NCBI GenBank assembly: GCA_004292855.1 | Contig: RDXN01000089.1 | Coordinates: 1 to 33,517, forward strand | DNA length: 33,517 nucleotides | Direction: 5' to 3' | From: Cytophagales bacterium | GTDB lineage: Bacteria; Bacteroidota; Bacteroidia; Cytophagales; Spirosomataceae | Shown: piece by piece, positions 1 through 6,318 of the stretch | How positions within the stretch are numbered: the first letter of the stretch is position 1 | Layout of the letters: each line of letters opens with the position of its first letter | The notes under the pieces: model-generated | Seen by the model: only the letters and a program-made list of their open reading frames with translations | The model's database searches: none | Told to the model about the DNA's origin: nothing | Made by a program: the position numbers and the translations under genes

Positions 1-98
1 AACGTCCCCATCAGGCGTTAGGGTTTATGACGCCGGTCGAGTATCGACAGGCTGCTTAGACTCCAGTTCAAACTGGCTCATAAAAGGGGGTAAGGACA
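1..98 (+). mobile_element. Right end of an IS3-family insertion sequence (rest lies outside the window)
   Basis: The first 59 bases encode the end of an IS3-type transposase. The stretch up to position 98, read from the outside inward on the minus strand, starts TGTCCTTACCCCC. This resembles the TG-starting terminal repeats of IS3-family elements. The boundary at 98/99 is inferred from this and from where homology to the Rpn protein resumes. The left end and any target duplication lie outside the window, so the exact end is not proven. Confidence 0.6.
3..59 (+). CDS. IS3-family transposase OrfB, C-terminal 18 residues only
   Basis: The frame reads RPHQALGFMTPVEYRQAA and then a TAG stop. The RPHQAL-G-x-x-TP-x-EY signature is the usual C-terminal tail of the DDE integrase-fold transposase (OrfB) of IS3-family elements, just downstream of the catalytic glutamate region. 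Only this tail is in the window, so whether the element is active cannot be judged. It runs toward the truncated nuclease gene and supports reading the boundary near position 98 as an insertion end. The family call rests on this one short motif. Confidence 0.65.
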   Translation, partial: RPHQALGFMTPVEYRQAA

Positions 99-998
99 GC
101 TGATCAGATCGTTCTCGACTCGCTTCAGATCATGAATGGTTCATTCATCGACGAGCATCTGGAGGAACATTTTGCTGATTTGGTTTATGAATGCGCCCTG
201 TCCGACGGGAGTGGTCTTACTATTGCCTTACTTCTCGAACATAAAAGTTACGCCGTAAAGTACCCACAGTTCCAATTAATGCGCTACATGCTCAATTATT
301 GGGAGCAGGATGTAGAGCACAGTAAACGCCCAACACCGATTGTTCCTGTCATTATTTATCATGGAGAGGACCGGTGGATACCGGCAACATTGTACGAACA
401 GATGGAGTACCCACCGGCTTTTCTGCACCGGTTCGTACCCAATTTCGATTATTTATTGATCGACTTCTCCAAAATACCCGACGAACAGTTGTTCAATTTG
501 CGGAGCAGGTTCCTGGCCGTATCGGCTTCTTTATTGAAACACAGCGATAAGCGTAAATTAAAAGCGTTTGTATTGAAGCAATTCTCCATGTTGCTTCGCT
601 CTATTGACAACAGGACTCTGGAACAATTTGTAAGCCCTGTCTTCCGCTATATTTACGAGCAATCAAACTTGACTGGTGTTGAAATTGTTGGTATTTTTAA
701 ACGTATTTCACTCGAAAAAGAGCATATAGCCATGACCGTTTATCAACAAGAAACTTTGCTTTTCCGTAGAGAAGGGCTGGAAATAGGTCGATTGGAAGGT
801 TTACAGCAGGGTCTACAAGAAGGTATGCAACAGGGTATGCAACAGGGTATTCAGCAAGGTATGCAACAGGGCCGACTGGAAGTGTTGCGAGTTGCCGTGA
901 AAGCGTTGCATGAGGCTGGGCAGACCCCAAAACAGATCGCGGCTCAATTCAAGATAAAAGTAGGCGAGGTGAAGACGTTGTTGCAGCAGGAAGGATAA
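99..998 (+). pseudogene. Rpn-family recombination-promoting nuclease, 5' truncated by the IS end
   Basis: Rpn-family proteins (PD-(D/E)XK fold, once annotated as putative transposases) are nucleases that promote RecA-independent recombination. Homology starts before the first ATG (132): the in-frame codons from about 105 read LDSLQIMNGSFIDEHLEEHF, matching the family's conserved 'SFVDEELREHFSDLLY' region. The usual first 35-45 residues (NPHDxFFKxxF) are absent and the frame runs into the IS end. Visible parts are the EHKS segment of the nuclease core (LLLEHKSY), a helical middle and a Gln-Gly-rich repeat tail before a small C-terminal helical domain. An ATG at 132 could still give a shortened product, but one lacking part of the catalytic domain. 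Converges on the lipid kinase gene with 9 bp between stops. Confidence 0.75.
798..869 (+). repeat. Six tandem 12-bp units encoding a Q/E-G-rich repeat
   Basis: Six consecutive 12-bp units of the form GGTatgCAaCAG encode GLQQGLQEGMQQGMQQGIQQ-type repeats near the C terminus of the Rpn protein. Units at 822-833, 834-845 and 858-869 are identical. Such Gln/Gly/Met repeats are typical of the family and could expand or contract by slippage without a frameshift. Confidence 0.85.
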
Positions 999-1007
999 CT
1001 CCTTTGC

Positions 1008-1886
1008 TCACAATAATACGAGCAAACTCTCTGGCAATACCCGAACGTCACAACAAGATTGAGCAAGCGTCAGCGGTTCGCCGTCGGCGTGGATGAGCAG
1101 CGGTCCGTTGGTTTCGACGGTCGCTTTGGTAATCAGCGAGCTTTGCCAGTACGTCGAGCGATCCAACGACTTGTTGAACAATCGCCAAACCAGCCCCCCT
1201 CCTGCCGATTTTGGAAATGGAACAAGCGCACACTGATCCAGACGACCATCAGCAATATTGGCCGTGGGCGCAATCCAGGCATTGTTGCCAAATTGCCCGG
1301 CATTGGCAAATGTCAGCGAAAACAGTCGCTTTTCTTCTCCATTGATTCGATACAGGCTCGGTTGGTAATTCCAAAACGCCCGGTAAGCCATTCGGGCATA
1401 GGTCGACAGACCCCGCACGGGTTGCTGCGCGAACACATGCGCCACATTGGCCTCAAAGCCAAAGCCTGCTGTACAGAAGAAAGGGTGTTCCCCTATCTCG
1501 CCACTGTCAATCAGCACCGGACGACCACTGAGAGCTTTTTCGATTGCCAACTTGGCGTTTAGGGGCACACCCAGATGCCTGGCTAATCCATTCCCCGACC
1601 CCATCGGCACAATGCCCAATGCGGAGGACGATTGGCGCAATGCTCGTGCTGTTTCGTTGATTGTACCATCACCCCCAATTGCTAACACGCGCCCGATTCC
1701 CAGTCGAACAGCTTCGGTGGCAAGTTCGGTTGCATGACCCGCGTGGGTGGTCACGACAATTTCGGCGGCATAGCCTGCGGCTTGTGCTTTTTGGGTCAGA
1801 TAGTGCCGTAGCTGTTCTTTCTGCGCTGGCGTTGCCGTACCCGACAACGGATTTATAATGGCCAGCAAACCAGGTTGATGGGCCAT
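1008..1886 (-). CDS. YegS/DagK-like lipid (diacylglycerol) kinase
   Basis: Predicted cytoplasmic or peripheral kinase of 292 residues that phosphorylates a lipid alcohol such as diacylglycerol, feeding phospholipid recycling. The N-terminal INPLSG segment, the nucleotide-binding GGDGTINE motif at about residues 71-78 and the PMGSGNGLARHLG motif near residue 105 are the hallmarks of the DAGK catalytic domain. The C-terminal part resembles the all-beta domain of YegS/DgkB, ending in IHADGEPL. I chose the ATG at 1886 because homology begins at once (MAHQPGLLAIINP). An upstream in-frame ATG at 1925 would place the start inside the small membrane-protein gene. The start lies 1 nt beyond that gene's stop, so the two are probably translated together. 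The physiological substrate cannot be read from sequence. Confidence 0.88.
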   Translation of the reverse strand: MAHQPGLLAIINPLSGTATPAQKEQLRHYLTQKAQAAGYAAEIVVTTHAGHATELATEAVRLGIGRVLAIGGDGTINETARALRQSSSALGIVPMGSGNGLARHLGVPLNAKLAIEKALSGRPVLIDSGEIGEHPFFCTAGFGFEANVAHVFAQQPVRGLSTYARMAYRAFWNYQPSLYRINGEEKRLFSLTFANAGQFGNNAWIAPTANIADGRLDQCALVPFPKSAGGGLVWRLFNKSLDRSTYWQSSLITKATVETNGPLLIHADGEPLTLAQSCCDVRVLPESLLVLL

Positions 1887-1887
1887 T

Positions 1888-2001
1888 TTAGGAGAAGAAA
1901 ACAAACAGGCAAAGGATGAACACAATTATAAACACGTAGTACCAACCATCCGAAAAAACGTAGGGTTTGTACTCGCTGTAAAAGTCACGGAGCCATTTCA
2001 T
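1888..2001 (-). CDS. 37-aa single-pass membrane protein
   Basis: An unlisted small gene of 37 codons. The product begins MKWLRDFYSEYKPYVFSDGW and ends with about 15 hydrophobic residues (YVFIIVFILCLFVFF) and a serine. This gives one membrane helix, probably with the positively charged N terminus inside. Support comes from tight packing: its TAA ends one base before the lipid kinase ATG, and it starts 19 bp after the preceding stop. A perfect TAnnTTTG element (TATCTTTG) sits 4 nt before the ATG. It resembles in layout the 42-aa protein at 28254-28382. No function can be assigned; partnering the lipid kinase at the membrane is a guess from position. Confidence 0.7.
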   Translation of the reverse strand: MKWLRDFYSEYKPYVFSDGWYYVFIIVFILCLFVFFS

Positions 2002-2005
2002 GGCG

Positions 2006-2013
2006 CAAAGATA
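2006..2013 (-). promoter_or_regulatory. TAnnTTTG promoter -7 element upstream of the 37-aa gene
   Basis: The minus strand reads TATCTTTG, matching the Bacteroidota -7 consensus, four nucleotides before the ATG at 2001. Transcription from it would give a very short or absent leader. No clear -33 TTTG at 19-23 bp spacing is visible, so the element is only tentative. Confidence 0.4.
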
Positions 2014-2020
2014 GCCTAGA

Positions 2021-2404
2021 TCAAAGGTCCACCCACATAACCATGTCGTAGGCAATCTCGTAATCTAACTCTTCAAGCGGCACCGTGCCCACAAACCGGG
2101 CGTTTTCATCGATGCGCACCGCGTGCCAGAGGCCCGTTGCATCGCGCAACAGAATCCGGTAGCCGTAGAGCGGGTGCATCGTTCCGTCGTCGTAGCGGTG
2201 ATCCCAGCCGGTTTGTAGCTCAATGCCAAACCCAATACGTTCGAGCAGGTCAGGCATCTGGCTCAACAGGCTGTTATCGCTGCTGAGGTCTTCAATCCAA
2301 AGTACCAGCCCATCGGTGCCCCAATTATAGTGCAAAGCTGAGGGCGAAACCGTCAGCACGGTCAGCGTGCTGGTCATGGGTGGTTCAATCGTGAAGGTTT
2401 CCAT
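2021..2404 (-). CDS. Hypothetical protein, 127 aa, last gene of the nuclease cluster
   Basis: I do not recognise this family. The ATG at 2404 was chosen because it follows the nuclease stop by 16 bp; longer versions would overlap the nuclease gene. The protein is acidic, rich in Trp, Asp and Leu, with no signal peptide or membrane segment. The middle contains HRYDDGTMHPLYGYRILLRD, suggesting a compact beta-rich fold. Its tight spacing behind the PD-(D/E)XK nuclease and the 227-aa protein suggests all three act together. A small accessory or inhibitor-like subunit is one possibility, with no direct evidence. Confidence 0.65.
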   Translation of the reverse strand: METFTIEPPMTSTLTVLTVSPSALHYNWGTDGLVLWIEDLSSDNSLLSQMPDLLERIGFGIELQTGWDHRYDDGTMHPLYGYRILLRDATGLWHAVRIDENARFVGTVPLEELDYEIAYDMVMWVDL

Positions 2405-2420
2405 ATGGTTGAGTGTAAGG

Positions 2421-3161
2421 TTAATCCTGCTCCTGCCACTTGCGTAGCCAGAAACGGTACTTCTTGCGTCCGTAATCCAGAAATCCCGGAATCGACGTAG
2501 CATCAACGGCAAACAGCCGGTGCGGGCTTTGCTTCATCACGCCCACAAACACGAACCGGAACTGGCGCGTTGTTGCCCATTCGTCGCCCGCGTAACGAAG
2601 GCTGTCGAAATAAAAAGCGGCCTGCCGATCATAATCGTAATCGTAGCAGCTTTGCAGAAACTGCGATTGCGTGCGGGCTGAAGTGGTCTTAAAGTCGAGC
2701 ACGAGCGCGTTCTGTCGCTTCGGACTCATGTATACCAAATCGAGCCGAGCCTTGCAATGTACGCCTGTAGTGGGTTCGGTAAACAACACCACCCGCTCCT
2801 TCTCCGACTGCCGCAAATACCGCCGACAAAAACCATCCTGCCGGATGGTGTTCATCAGATGCCCCAACCGTTCCGACTGACGGGCATCCAGACGCGGGTC
2901 GAGTTGGCCGGGCGCGAGCAGGTCGGGCATGAGTTGCTGCATAACGGTGCCCAGCGTTTCAGGTTCGAGCAGATGCTGGTGGAACGCCTTTCCAAACGTC
3001 CGGGTCTTGTCGGTGGCAAAGTGCATGGAAGCCTCATTACCATAACCGAGGTGTTCTTCCTTCAACCGGGTCAGGTCGGAGTTCGACACACGCGGGATAG
3101 CCCGGTAATCGCCAAAGGGCGTTAAAAAGGGAGATTTTATGAGAGAATGTTGAGCGAGCAT
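2421..3161 (-). CDS. PD-(D/E)XK nuclease of the RecE/Cas4/RecB type
   Basis: Predicted 246-residue DNA exonuclease. The ordered motifs of the RecB-like PD-(D/E)XK superfamily are visible: SNSDL at 27-31, the motif-I histidine in GKAFHQHL (H61), the metal-binding Asp in KARLDLV (D141), the catalytic D-x-K in VLDFKTT (D156, K158), and a Q-x3-Y motif (Q180, Y184) in DRQAAFYFD. This pattern is closest to RecE C-terminal and Cas4-like nucleases, which make 3' single-stranded tails for annealing recombination. There is no helicase domain. It is the middle gene of a minus-strand group, preceded by a 227-aa protein of unknown fold and followed by a 127-aa protein. In phages such nucleases usually sit beside a single-strand annealing protein. 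Phage, integrative-element or defence roles are all possible. Confidence 0.78.
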   Translation of the reverse strand: MLAQHSLIKSPFLTPFGDYRAIPRVSNSDLTRLKEEHLGYGNEASMHFATDKTRTFGKAFHQHLLEPETLGTVMQQLMPDLLAPGQLDPRLDARQSERLGHLMNTIRQDGFCRRYLRQSEKERVVLFTEPTTGVHCKARLDLVYMSPKRQNALVLDFKTTSARTQSQFLQSCYDYDYDRQAAFYFDSLRYAGDEWATTRQFRFVFVGVMKQSPHRLFAVDATSIPGFLDYGRKKYRFWLRKWQEQD

Positions 3162-3184
3162 AAATTCAGAAAACAGAGATCAAC

Positions 3185-3251
3185 GAACAGCTACCAACTA
3201 TTAATCGACTCTAGCTAGCAGGGGCTGCTCACTGGTAGCTGTTGGCTGTTC
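3185..3251. repeat. Imperfect inverted repeat spanning the stop of the 227-aa gene
   Basis: GAACAGCTACCA at 3185-3196 is the inverse of the outer parts of 3233-3251 (TGGTAGCTGTTGGCTGTTC); a 7-nt piece in the right arm is unpaired. The right arm encodes part of the C-terminal tail of the 227-aa protein, and the left arm lies after its stop. The same 'GAACAG' vocabulary occurs in the palindromes at 19620 and 21012, so this is probably one dispersed repeat family. Confidence 0.6.
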
Positions 3252-3884
3252 ACTGTAAAAGGGGTTATAGTAGTTGTAAGCCGTTTTGATGTTGGCGATG
3301 TCGGTGAGGGTCTCTTGCCGGAACACCTTCACCTGTTGAGCGTAGTGCTTCAGTTCGGCAGTGCGGGCGGGGTCGCCTAGTTTGTAGGCAAACTGGGCAA
3401 TGTAATACACCCCCTTCGGCTGAATCTTGTTATTTTCTTTCTTGTCGGCGGTCGCCGTGATCACTACATCGGCCAGGGTCATGTCATCGTAGTATAGTGG
3501 CTCGATCAACCGAAAAATATTGTCGACTGAATAGCCGTGGAACAATACCGCTGACAAGCAATTTTTCTCGTCGATGAAGAAAAGTTCAGCCCAATTTTTG
3601 GTGCCCATGTTCAGAATATTATCTGTGAAAATGCGCCAAGCAATGGGTTGAAAGGTGAGTGTTCTACCTAGTTTCTCCACGCCGTTAATGTTGAACACGC
3701 CCTCTTTTGCATCGAAGCGATACTGACGTGGGTGCCCTTCAAGATACTTACACGAGCGGGCCGTTACTCCATCAAAGTGGGTGCTGTTGGTCAGTTGTCC
3801 GTCTGACTCACCAAATTTTTGGTCAGCTTTCAACACCAAACCATTTTGATTTGTCTCAGCGATGTTTTTGTTTTGCGTGTTCAT
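3201..3884 (-). CDS. Hypothetical protein, 227 aa, first gene of the nuclease cluster
   Basis: I do not recognise this protein. The ATG at 3884 is preferred over one at 3923 because it follows the A/T-rich stretch and gives a normal polar N terminus (MNTQNKNIAETNQ). After about 45 polar residues comes a folded domain with FQPIAWRIFTDNILNMG, WAELFFIDEKNCLSAVLFHG and YSVDNIFRLIEPLYYDDMTL. The tail is polar and partly derived from an inverted repeat. No signal peptide or membrane helix. It is divergent from the HTH regulator and followed 39 bp later by the RecE-like nuclease. By analogy with phage exonuclease/annealase pairs it might bind or anneal single-stranded DNA, but no motif proves this. 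Confidence 0.7.
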   Translation of the reverse strand: MNTQNKNIAETNQNGLVLKADQKFGESDGQLTNSTHFDGVTARSCKYLEGHPRQYRFDAKEGVFNINGVEKLGRTLTFQPIAWRIFTDNILNMGTKNWAELFFIDEKNCLSAVLFHGYSVDNIFRLIEPLYYDDMTLADVVITATADKKENNKIQPKGVYYIAQFAYKLGDPARTAELKHYAQQVKVFRQETLTDIANIKTAYNYYNPFYSEQPTATSEQPLLARVD

Positions 3885-3895
3885 TAGTATTTGTT

Positions 3896-4120
3896 GTTTA
3901 CTGTTCAAGCAGGGGGCCCACATTGCGGTCCCTTTTGCCTTTTACAGGGGGTTCATTTAACAAGTAAAAATACATAGTTTACTGTAAATTTCAAAACAAA
4001 CAGAACGCAGATTTTTATGATTACTAAGATAAATTATGGTTGTTTTTGATTTCAGAGAGATCATAATTAATCCTAACAATCCTAATGATCTGCGTTCTAT
4101 CGCTTTACACAGTTTACTGT
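3896..4120. promoter_or_regulatory. Three copies of an operator-like site, GTTTACTGT, in the divergent promoter region
   Basis: The 9-mer GTTTACTGT occurs at 3896-3904, 3977-3985 and 4112-4120. The second copy lies in TTTACTGTAAA, a perfect 5+1+5 palindrome; the third is TTTACTGTAAT, with one mismatch. One site lies just before the 227-aa gene and another ends 10 bp before the HTH gene ATG. Placement on both sides of a divergent gap next to a small HTH protein gene is the layout of a self-regulating repressor. Binding itself is inferred. Confidence 0.5.
4002..4098. repeat. Long imperfect palindrome (MITE-like) between divergent genes
   Basis: AGAACGCAGAT at 4002-4012 is exactly inverted at 4088-4098. 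Similarity continues inward for about 28 more bases per arm (roughly 20 of 28 match), giving arms of about 39 nt around a 19-nt centre. The flanking operator-like sites lie 12-16 nt outside each arm, so symmetry extends over roughly 3977-4123. The gap is AT-rich and has no reading frame of interest. It could be a non-autonomous transposon remnant or a large cruciform regulatory site. Confidence 0.6.
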
Positions 4121-4130
4121 AATTTTCACC

Positions 4131-4508
4131 ATGACTATTCACGTCCGACTACAGCAGTTAATCGAAGCTCTTGATGTAAGCGTTCTGGAGTTTGCCCGCC
4201 AGTTAGGCGAAAATCGTGGCGAAAAAGTTTACCATGTTTTACACGGTCGGTTAAAACCACGTTACGATACCCTCGAAAAAATTCTGGTGGCGTTTCCCCA
4301 CGTCAACGGCGATTGGCTCATTCGAGGAGAGGGCATGATGTTTCGGTCGTTGCCCGCTTCCCCCTCTGCCGCCGTTACGACCGACGAGCGGCTCCGCAAC
4401 ATGGAATTTCTCTTGTTCCAACTCAACGAGCGCGTTCGAGTCTTGCAAGAGACAGCCGATGACCTGCGGGCCGAACTACAAGCCCATCGGCGTGAAAACG
4501 CTAATTAA
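4131..4508 (+). CDS. Small XRE-like HTH regulator with C-terminal coiled coil
   Basis: A 125-residue putative DNA-binding repressor. Residues 5-60 look like a lambda-repressor-type HTH of the kind common in Bacteroidota phages and integrative elements: LIEALDVSVLEFARQLGENR, then VYHVLHGRLKPRYDTLEKIL. It continues into the characteristic VNGDWLIRGEGMMF segment. Residues 85-120 form a heptad-rich helix (MEFLLFQLNERVRVLQETAD), suggesting dimerisation by coiled coil. It is divergent from the 227-aa/nuclease cluster, and copies of GTTTACTGT lie near both starts, so it probably represses itself and that cluster. A strong start context is lacking; the ATG chosen is the first in frame. Confidence 0.75.
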   Translation: MTIHVRLQQLIEALDVSVLEFARQLGENRGEKVYHVLHGRLKPRYDTLEKILVAFPHVNGDWLIRGEGMMFRSLPASPSAAVTTDERLRNMEFLLFQLNERVRVLQETADDLRAELQAHRRENAN

Positions 4509-4550
4509 ATTTCAAACATTGATTCACCGGGCCAAGTTATGGGAGCATGG

Positions 4551-5060
4551 ATGTCGAATCCTGAATCACTCAACGATATGGCTACGAAATCGAAATTTGA
4601 CCCGGATGAGGTCGATGGTGAGTTCTACTCGCAAAACCCAAATCAACATGGTGACTCCGACTATGGTCGGGTGTCGGAGGGCGTTGGTACAAACGCTTTT
4701 AAAGATTCAACGTCGGGCATGGATATGGAAGTTGGTAATCGCAACACCACCTATGCCACCCGCGAAGCCAATATAGGCGAAGGCAAACCCGAACTGCCCG
4801 AAGGCGAGAATTATGGCACAACGCAGGGATGGGATGTTGACCCGAAGACTATGCAAGAAGGTGAGCAGACAGGACGGATGATGTCGGATGAAGCGGCTCA
4901 GAAACTTAAGAGTGTTTCGGAGAACCCATCTGATGAGGCCCTTTTCAAACGAAATGACGCAACGTATCTGGAAGAGGGAGACGACCCTAACCAAGGATAC
5001 GACCCCCACAATAAGGGTTACGATAACAACCCAAAGGAGCAAGGCTCCGACAAGCAATAA
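4551..5060 (+). CDS. Acidic, disordered hypothetical protein, 169 aa
   Basis: I do not recognise it. The product is highly polar, rich in Asp, Glu, Gly, Asn and Gln, with almost no hydrophobic core, and ends with DPNQGYDPHNKGYDNNPKEQ, so it is probably disordered. The start is uncertain: ATGs at 4539, 4551 and 4578 are all in frame; I take 4551 (MSNPESLND). It lies 42 bp after the HTH gene stop, could be cotranscribed with it, and is followed by a strong terminator. Composition resembles hydrophilin-like stress proteins, but that is a comparison, not an assignment. Confidence 0.6.
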   Translation: MSNPESLNDMATKSKFDPDEVDGEFYSQNPNQHGDSDYGRVSEGVGTNAFKDSTSGMDMEVGNRNTTYATREANIGEGKPELPEGENYGTTQGWDVDPKTMQEGEQTGRMMSDEAAQKLKSVSENPSDEALFKRNDATYLEEGDDPNQGYDPHNKGYDNNPKEQGSDKQ

Positions 5061-5086
5061 CAGAAGTAGAGCGCTGTTAGTAATCG

Positions 5087-5130
5087 AGCGGCTGAGGACA
5101 CAGGAGTCTTCAGCCGCTTTTGTTTTTTTT
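5087..5130 (+). terminator. Strong intrinsic terminator
   Basis: AGCGGCTGAGGAC and GTCTTCAGCCGCT form a 13-bp stem with one G-U pair and a six-base loop. It is followed by TTTTGTTTTTTTT. It closes the transcript of the acidic protein gene. Confidence 0.85.
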
Positions 5131-5139
5131 GGATTCAAA

Positions 5140-5218
5140 GACGTTAGACATTGGACGTTGAACTATTTTTTATAGATTGACAACCTGTTTATTGATTTAA
5201 GTCCGACGGTCTAACGTC
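5140..5218. repeat. Inverted repeat with GACGTTAGAC arms
   Basis: GACGTTAGAC at 5140-5149 is inverted at about 5209-5218 (GTCTAACGTC), and the adjoining TTGGAC and GTCCGA segments extend the match imperfectly. The intervening AT-rich stretch precedes the glucuronokinase TTG start, so the kinase promoter probably lies within or beside this repeat. Confidence 0.5.
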
Positions 5219-5237
5219 CCTAATCCAGTATCAAATT

Positions 5238-6233
5238 TTGATTATCGAAACCCGCGCTTATGCCCGTGCCGGGCTGATGGGCAACCCGTCGGATGGCTTC
5301 TTCGGCAAAACGATCTCGATCAGCGTCCGCAACTTCGGTGCATCGGTTACGCTCTACGAATCGCCTGAACTCAATATTGAACCCCAGCCACAAGACACGA
5401 ATCAGTTTCGGTCGGTGTATGACCTGCGCGATGCCGTGAGCACCTTGGGGTATCATGGGGGCGTGCCGCTTCTGAAAGCCGCCATAAAAACCTTTGTCGA
5501 CCATTGCGACCGCGAGGGCATCCGACTGGCCAACCGCAATTTCTCGGTCCGCTACAACACCTCAATCCCGCGCCAGGTGGGTTTGTCGGGGTCAAGCGCG
5601 ATTATTGTGGCGGCTTTTCGGGCACTCATGGCGTTCTACAAGGTCGAGATTCCACTGCCTATCCTGCCTAATCTTGTGCTCGGCTCCGAAATGGACGAAC
5701 TGGGCATTACGGCGGGTTTGCAAGACCGTGTGATTCAGTGTTACGAAGGTTGTGTGTACATGGACTTCAACCGCGACACCATGCAGCAACAGGGTCACGG
5801 CAACTACGAACCCATTAACCCAGTCCTGCTGCCAAAGCTCTACATTGCCTACGATACCGACCTCGGCAAACAGTCGGGAAAGGTGCATAACGATGTGCGG
5901 GCGCGCTGGCTCAAAGGCGACGAACTCGTGGTGCAAACCCTCGCCGACATCGCCGACGTGGCAAGGCAAGGCCGAGATGCAATCCTGAACGGCAACACAC
6001 CCCTTGTTCACGAACTGGTAAACCGTAACTTCGATCTCCGCACGAAAATCTATACCATTTCGGAGCGCAACATCGCCCTCATTCAGGCCGCACGAGCCTG
6101 CGGGGCATCGGCCTCATTCACGGGTTCGGGTGGGTCGATTATTGGTGTGTATGAGGACGATGCGATGCTCAACCAATTATTTGTCGAACTAAAGAAGTTA
6201 AATGCACGGGTAATAAAGCCTTTTATTAATTAG
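5238..6233 (+). CDS. Glucuronokinase-like GHMP kinase
   Basis: Predicted cytoplasmic sugar kinase of 331 residues making a sugar-1-phosphate, most likely glucuronate 1-phosphate. The N terminus ETRAYARAGLMGNPSDGFFG closely follows plant glucuronokinase (RAYARIGLLGNPSD-type). The GHMP ATP loop GLSGSSAI is at 115-122, followed by LPNLVLGSEMDELGITAGLQ, the GKVHNDVRARWLKGD segment also typical of glucuronokinase, and the C-terminal GHMP motif FTGSGGS near 294-300. It starts with TTG: no in-frame ATG exists between the preceding in-frame stop (5193) and 5238, and homology begins at residue 4. The next gene, 85 bp on, encodes a UTP-sugar-1-phosphate uridylyltransferase, so the pair could run glucuronate to UDP-glucuronate salvage. 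Other GHMP substrates (for example heptoses) cannot be excluded. Confidence 0.8.
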   Translation: MIIETRAYARAGLMGNPSDGFFGKTISISVRNFGASVTLYESPELNIEPQPQDTNQFRSVYDLRDAVSTLGYHGGVPLLKAAIKTFVDHCDREGIRLANRNFSVRYNTSIPRQVGLSGSSAIIVAAFRALMAFYKVEIPLPILPNLVLGSEMDELGITAGLQDRVIQCYEGCVYMDFNRDTMQQQGHGNYEPINPVLLPKLYIAYDTDLGKQSGKVHNDVRARWLKGDELVVQTLADIADVARQGRDAILNGNTPLVHELVNRNFDLRTKIYTISERNIALIQAARACGASASFTGSGGSIIGVYEDDAMLNQLFVELKKLNARVIKPFIN

Positions 6234-6235
6234 CG

Positions 6236-6304
6236 ATTGAGCGAATGAGTGATTGAGTGAACAGCTTCGGCTAACCATATCACTCAACCGCTCATTCACT
6301 CAAT
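6236..6304. repeat. Inverted repeat of TGAGTGA-like units between kinase and uridylyltransferase
   Basis: The 25-mer at 6236-6260 matches the inverse of 6280-6304 at 22 of 25 positions, with a 19-nt loop. The arms are built from 7-9 bp variants of TTGAGTGA/ATGAGCGA, and the right side continues with two more units to about 6312. It fills most of the 85-bp gap, so it lies in the mRNA leader of the uridylyltransferase gene if the pair is an operon. Confidence 0.75.
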
Positions 6305-6318
6305 CACTCAATACGTAC

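Noticed and set aside
3977-4123. Target-site duplication flanking a transposon (GTTTACTGTAA copies)
   Set aside because: The copies do not abut the inverted-repeat ends (12-16 nt away), a third copy lies at 3896, and they are themselves palindromic, so operator sites fit better.
4459-4776. Plus-strand frame overlapping the HTH gene end and the acidic protein gene
   Set aside because: Overlaps two better-supported genes in another frame and has basic, shadow-like composition.
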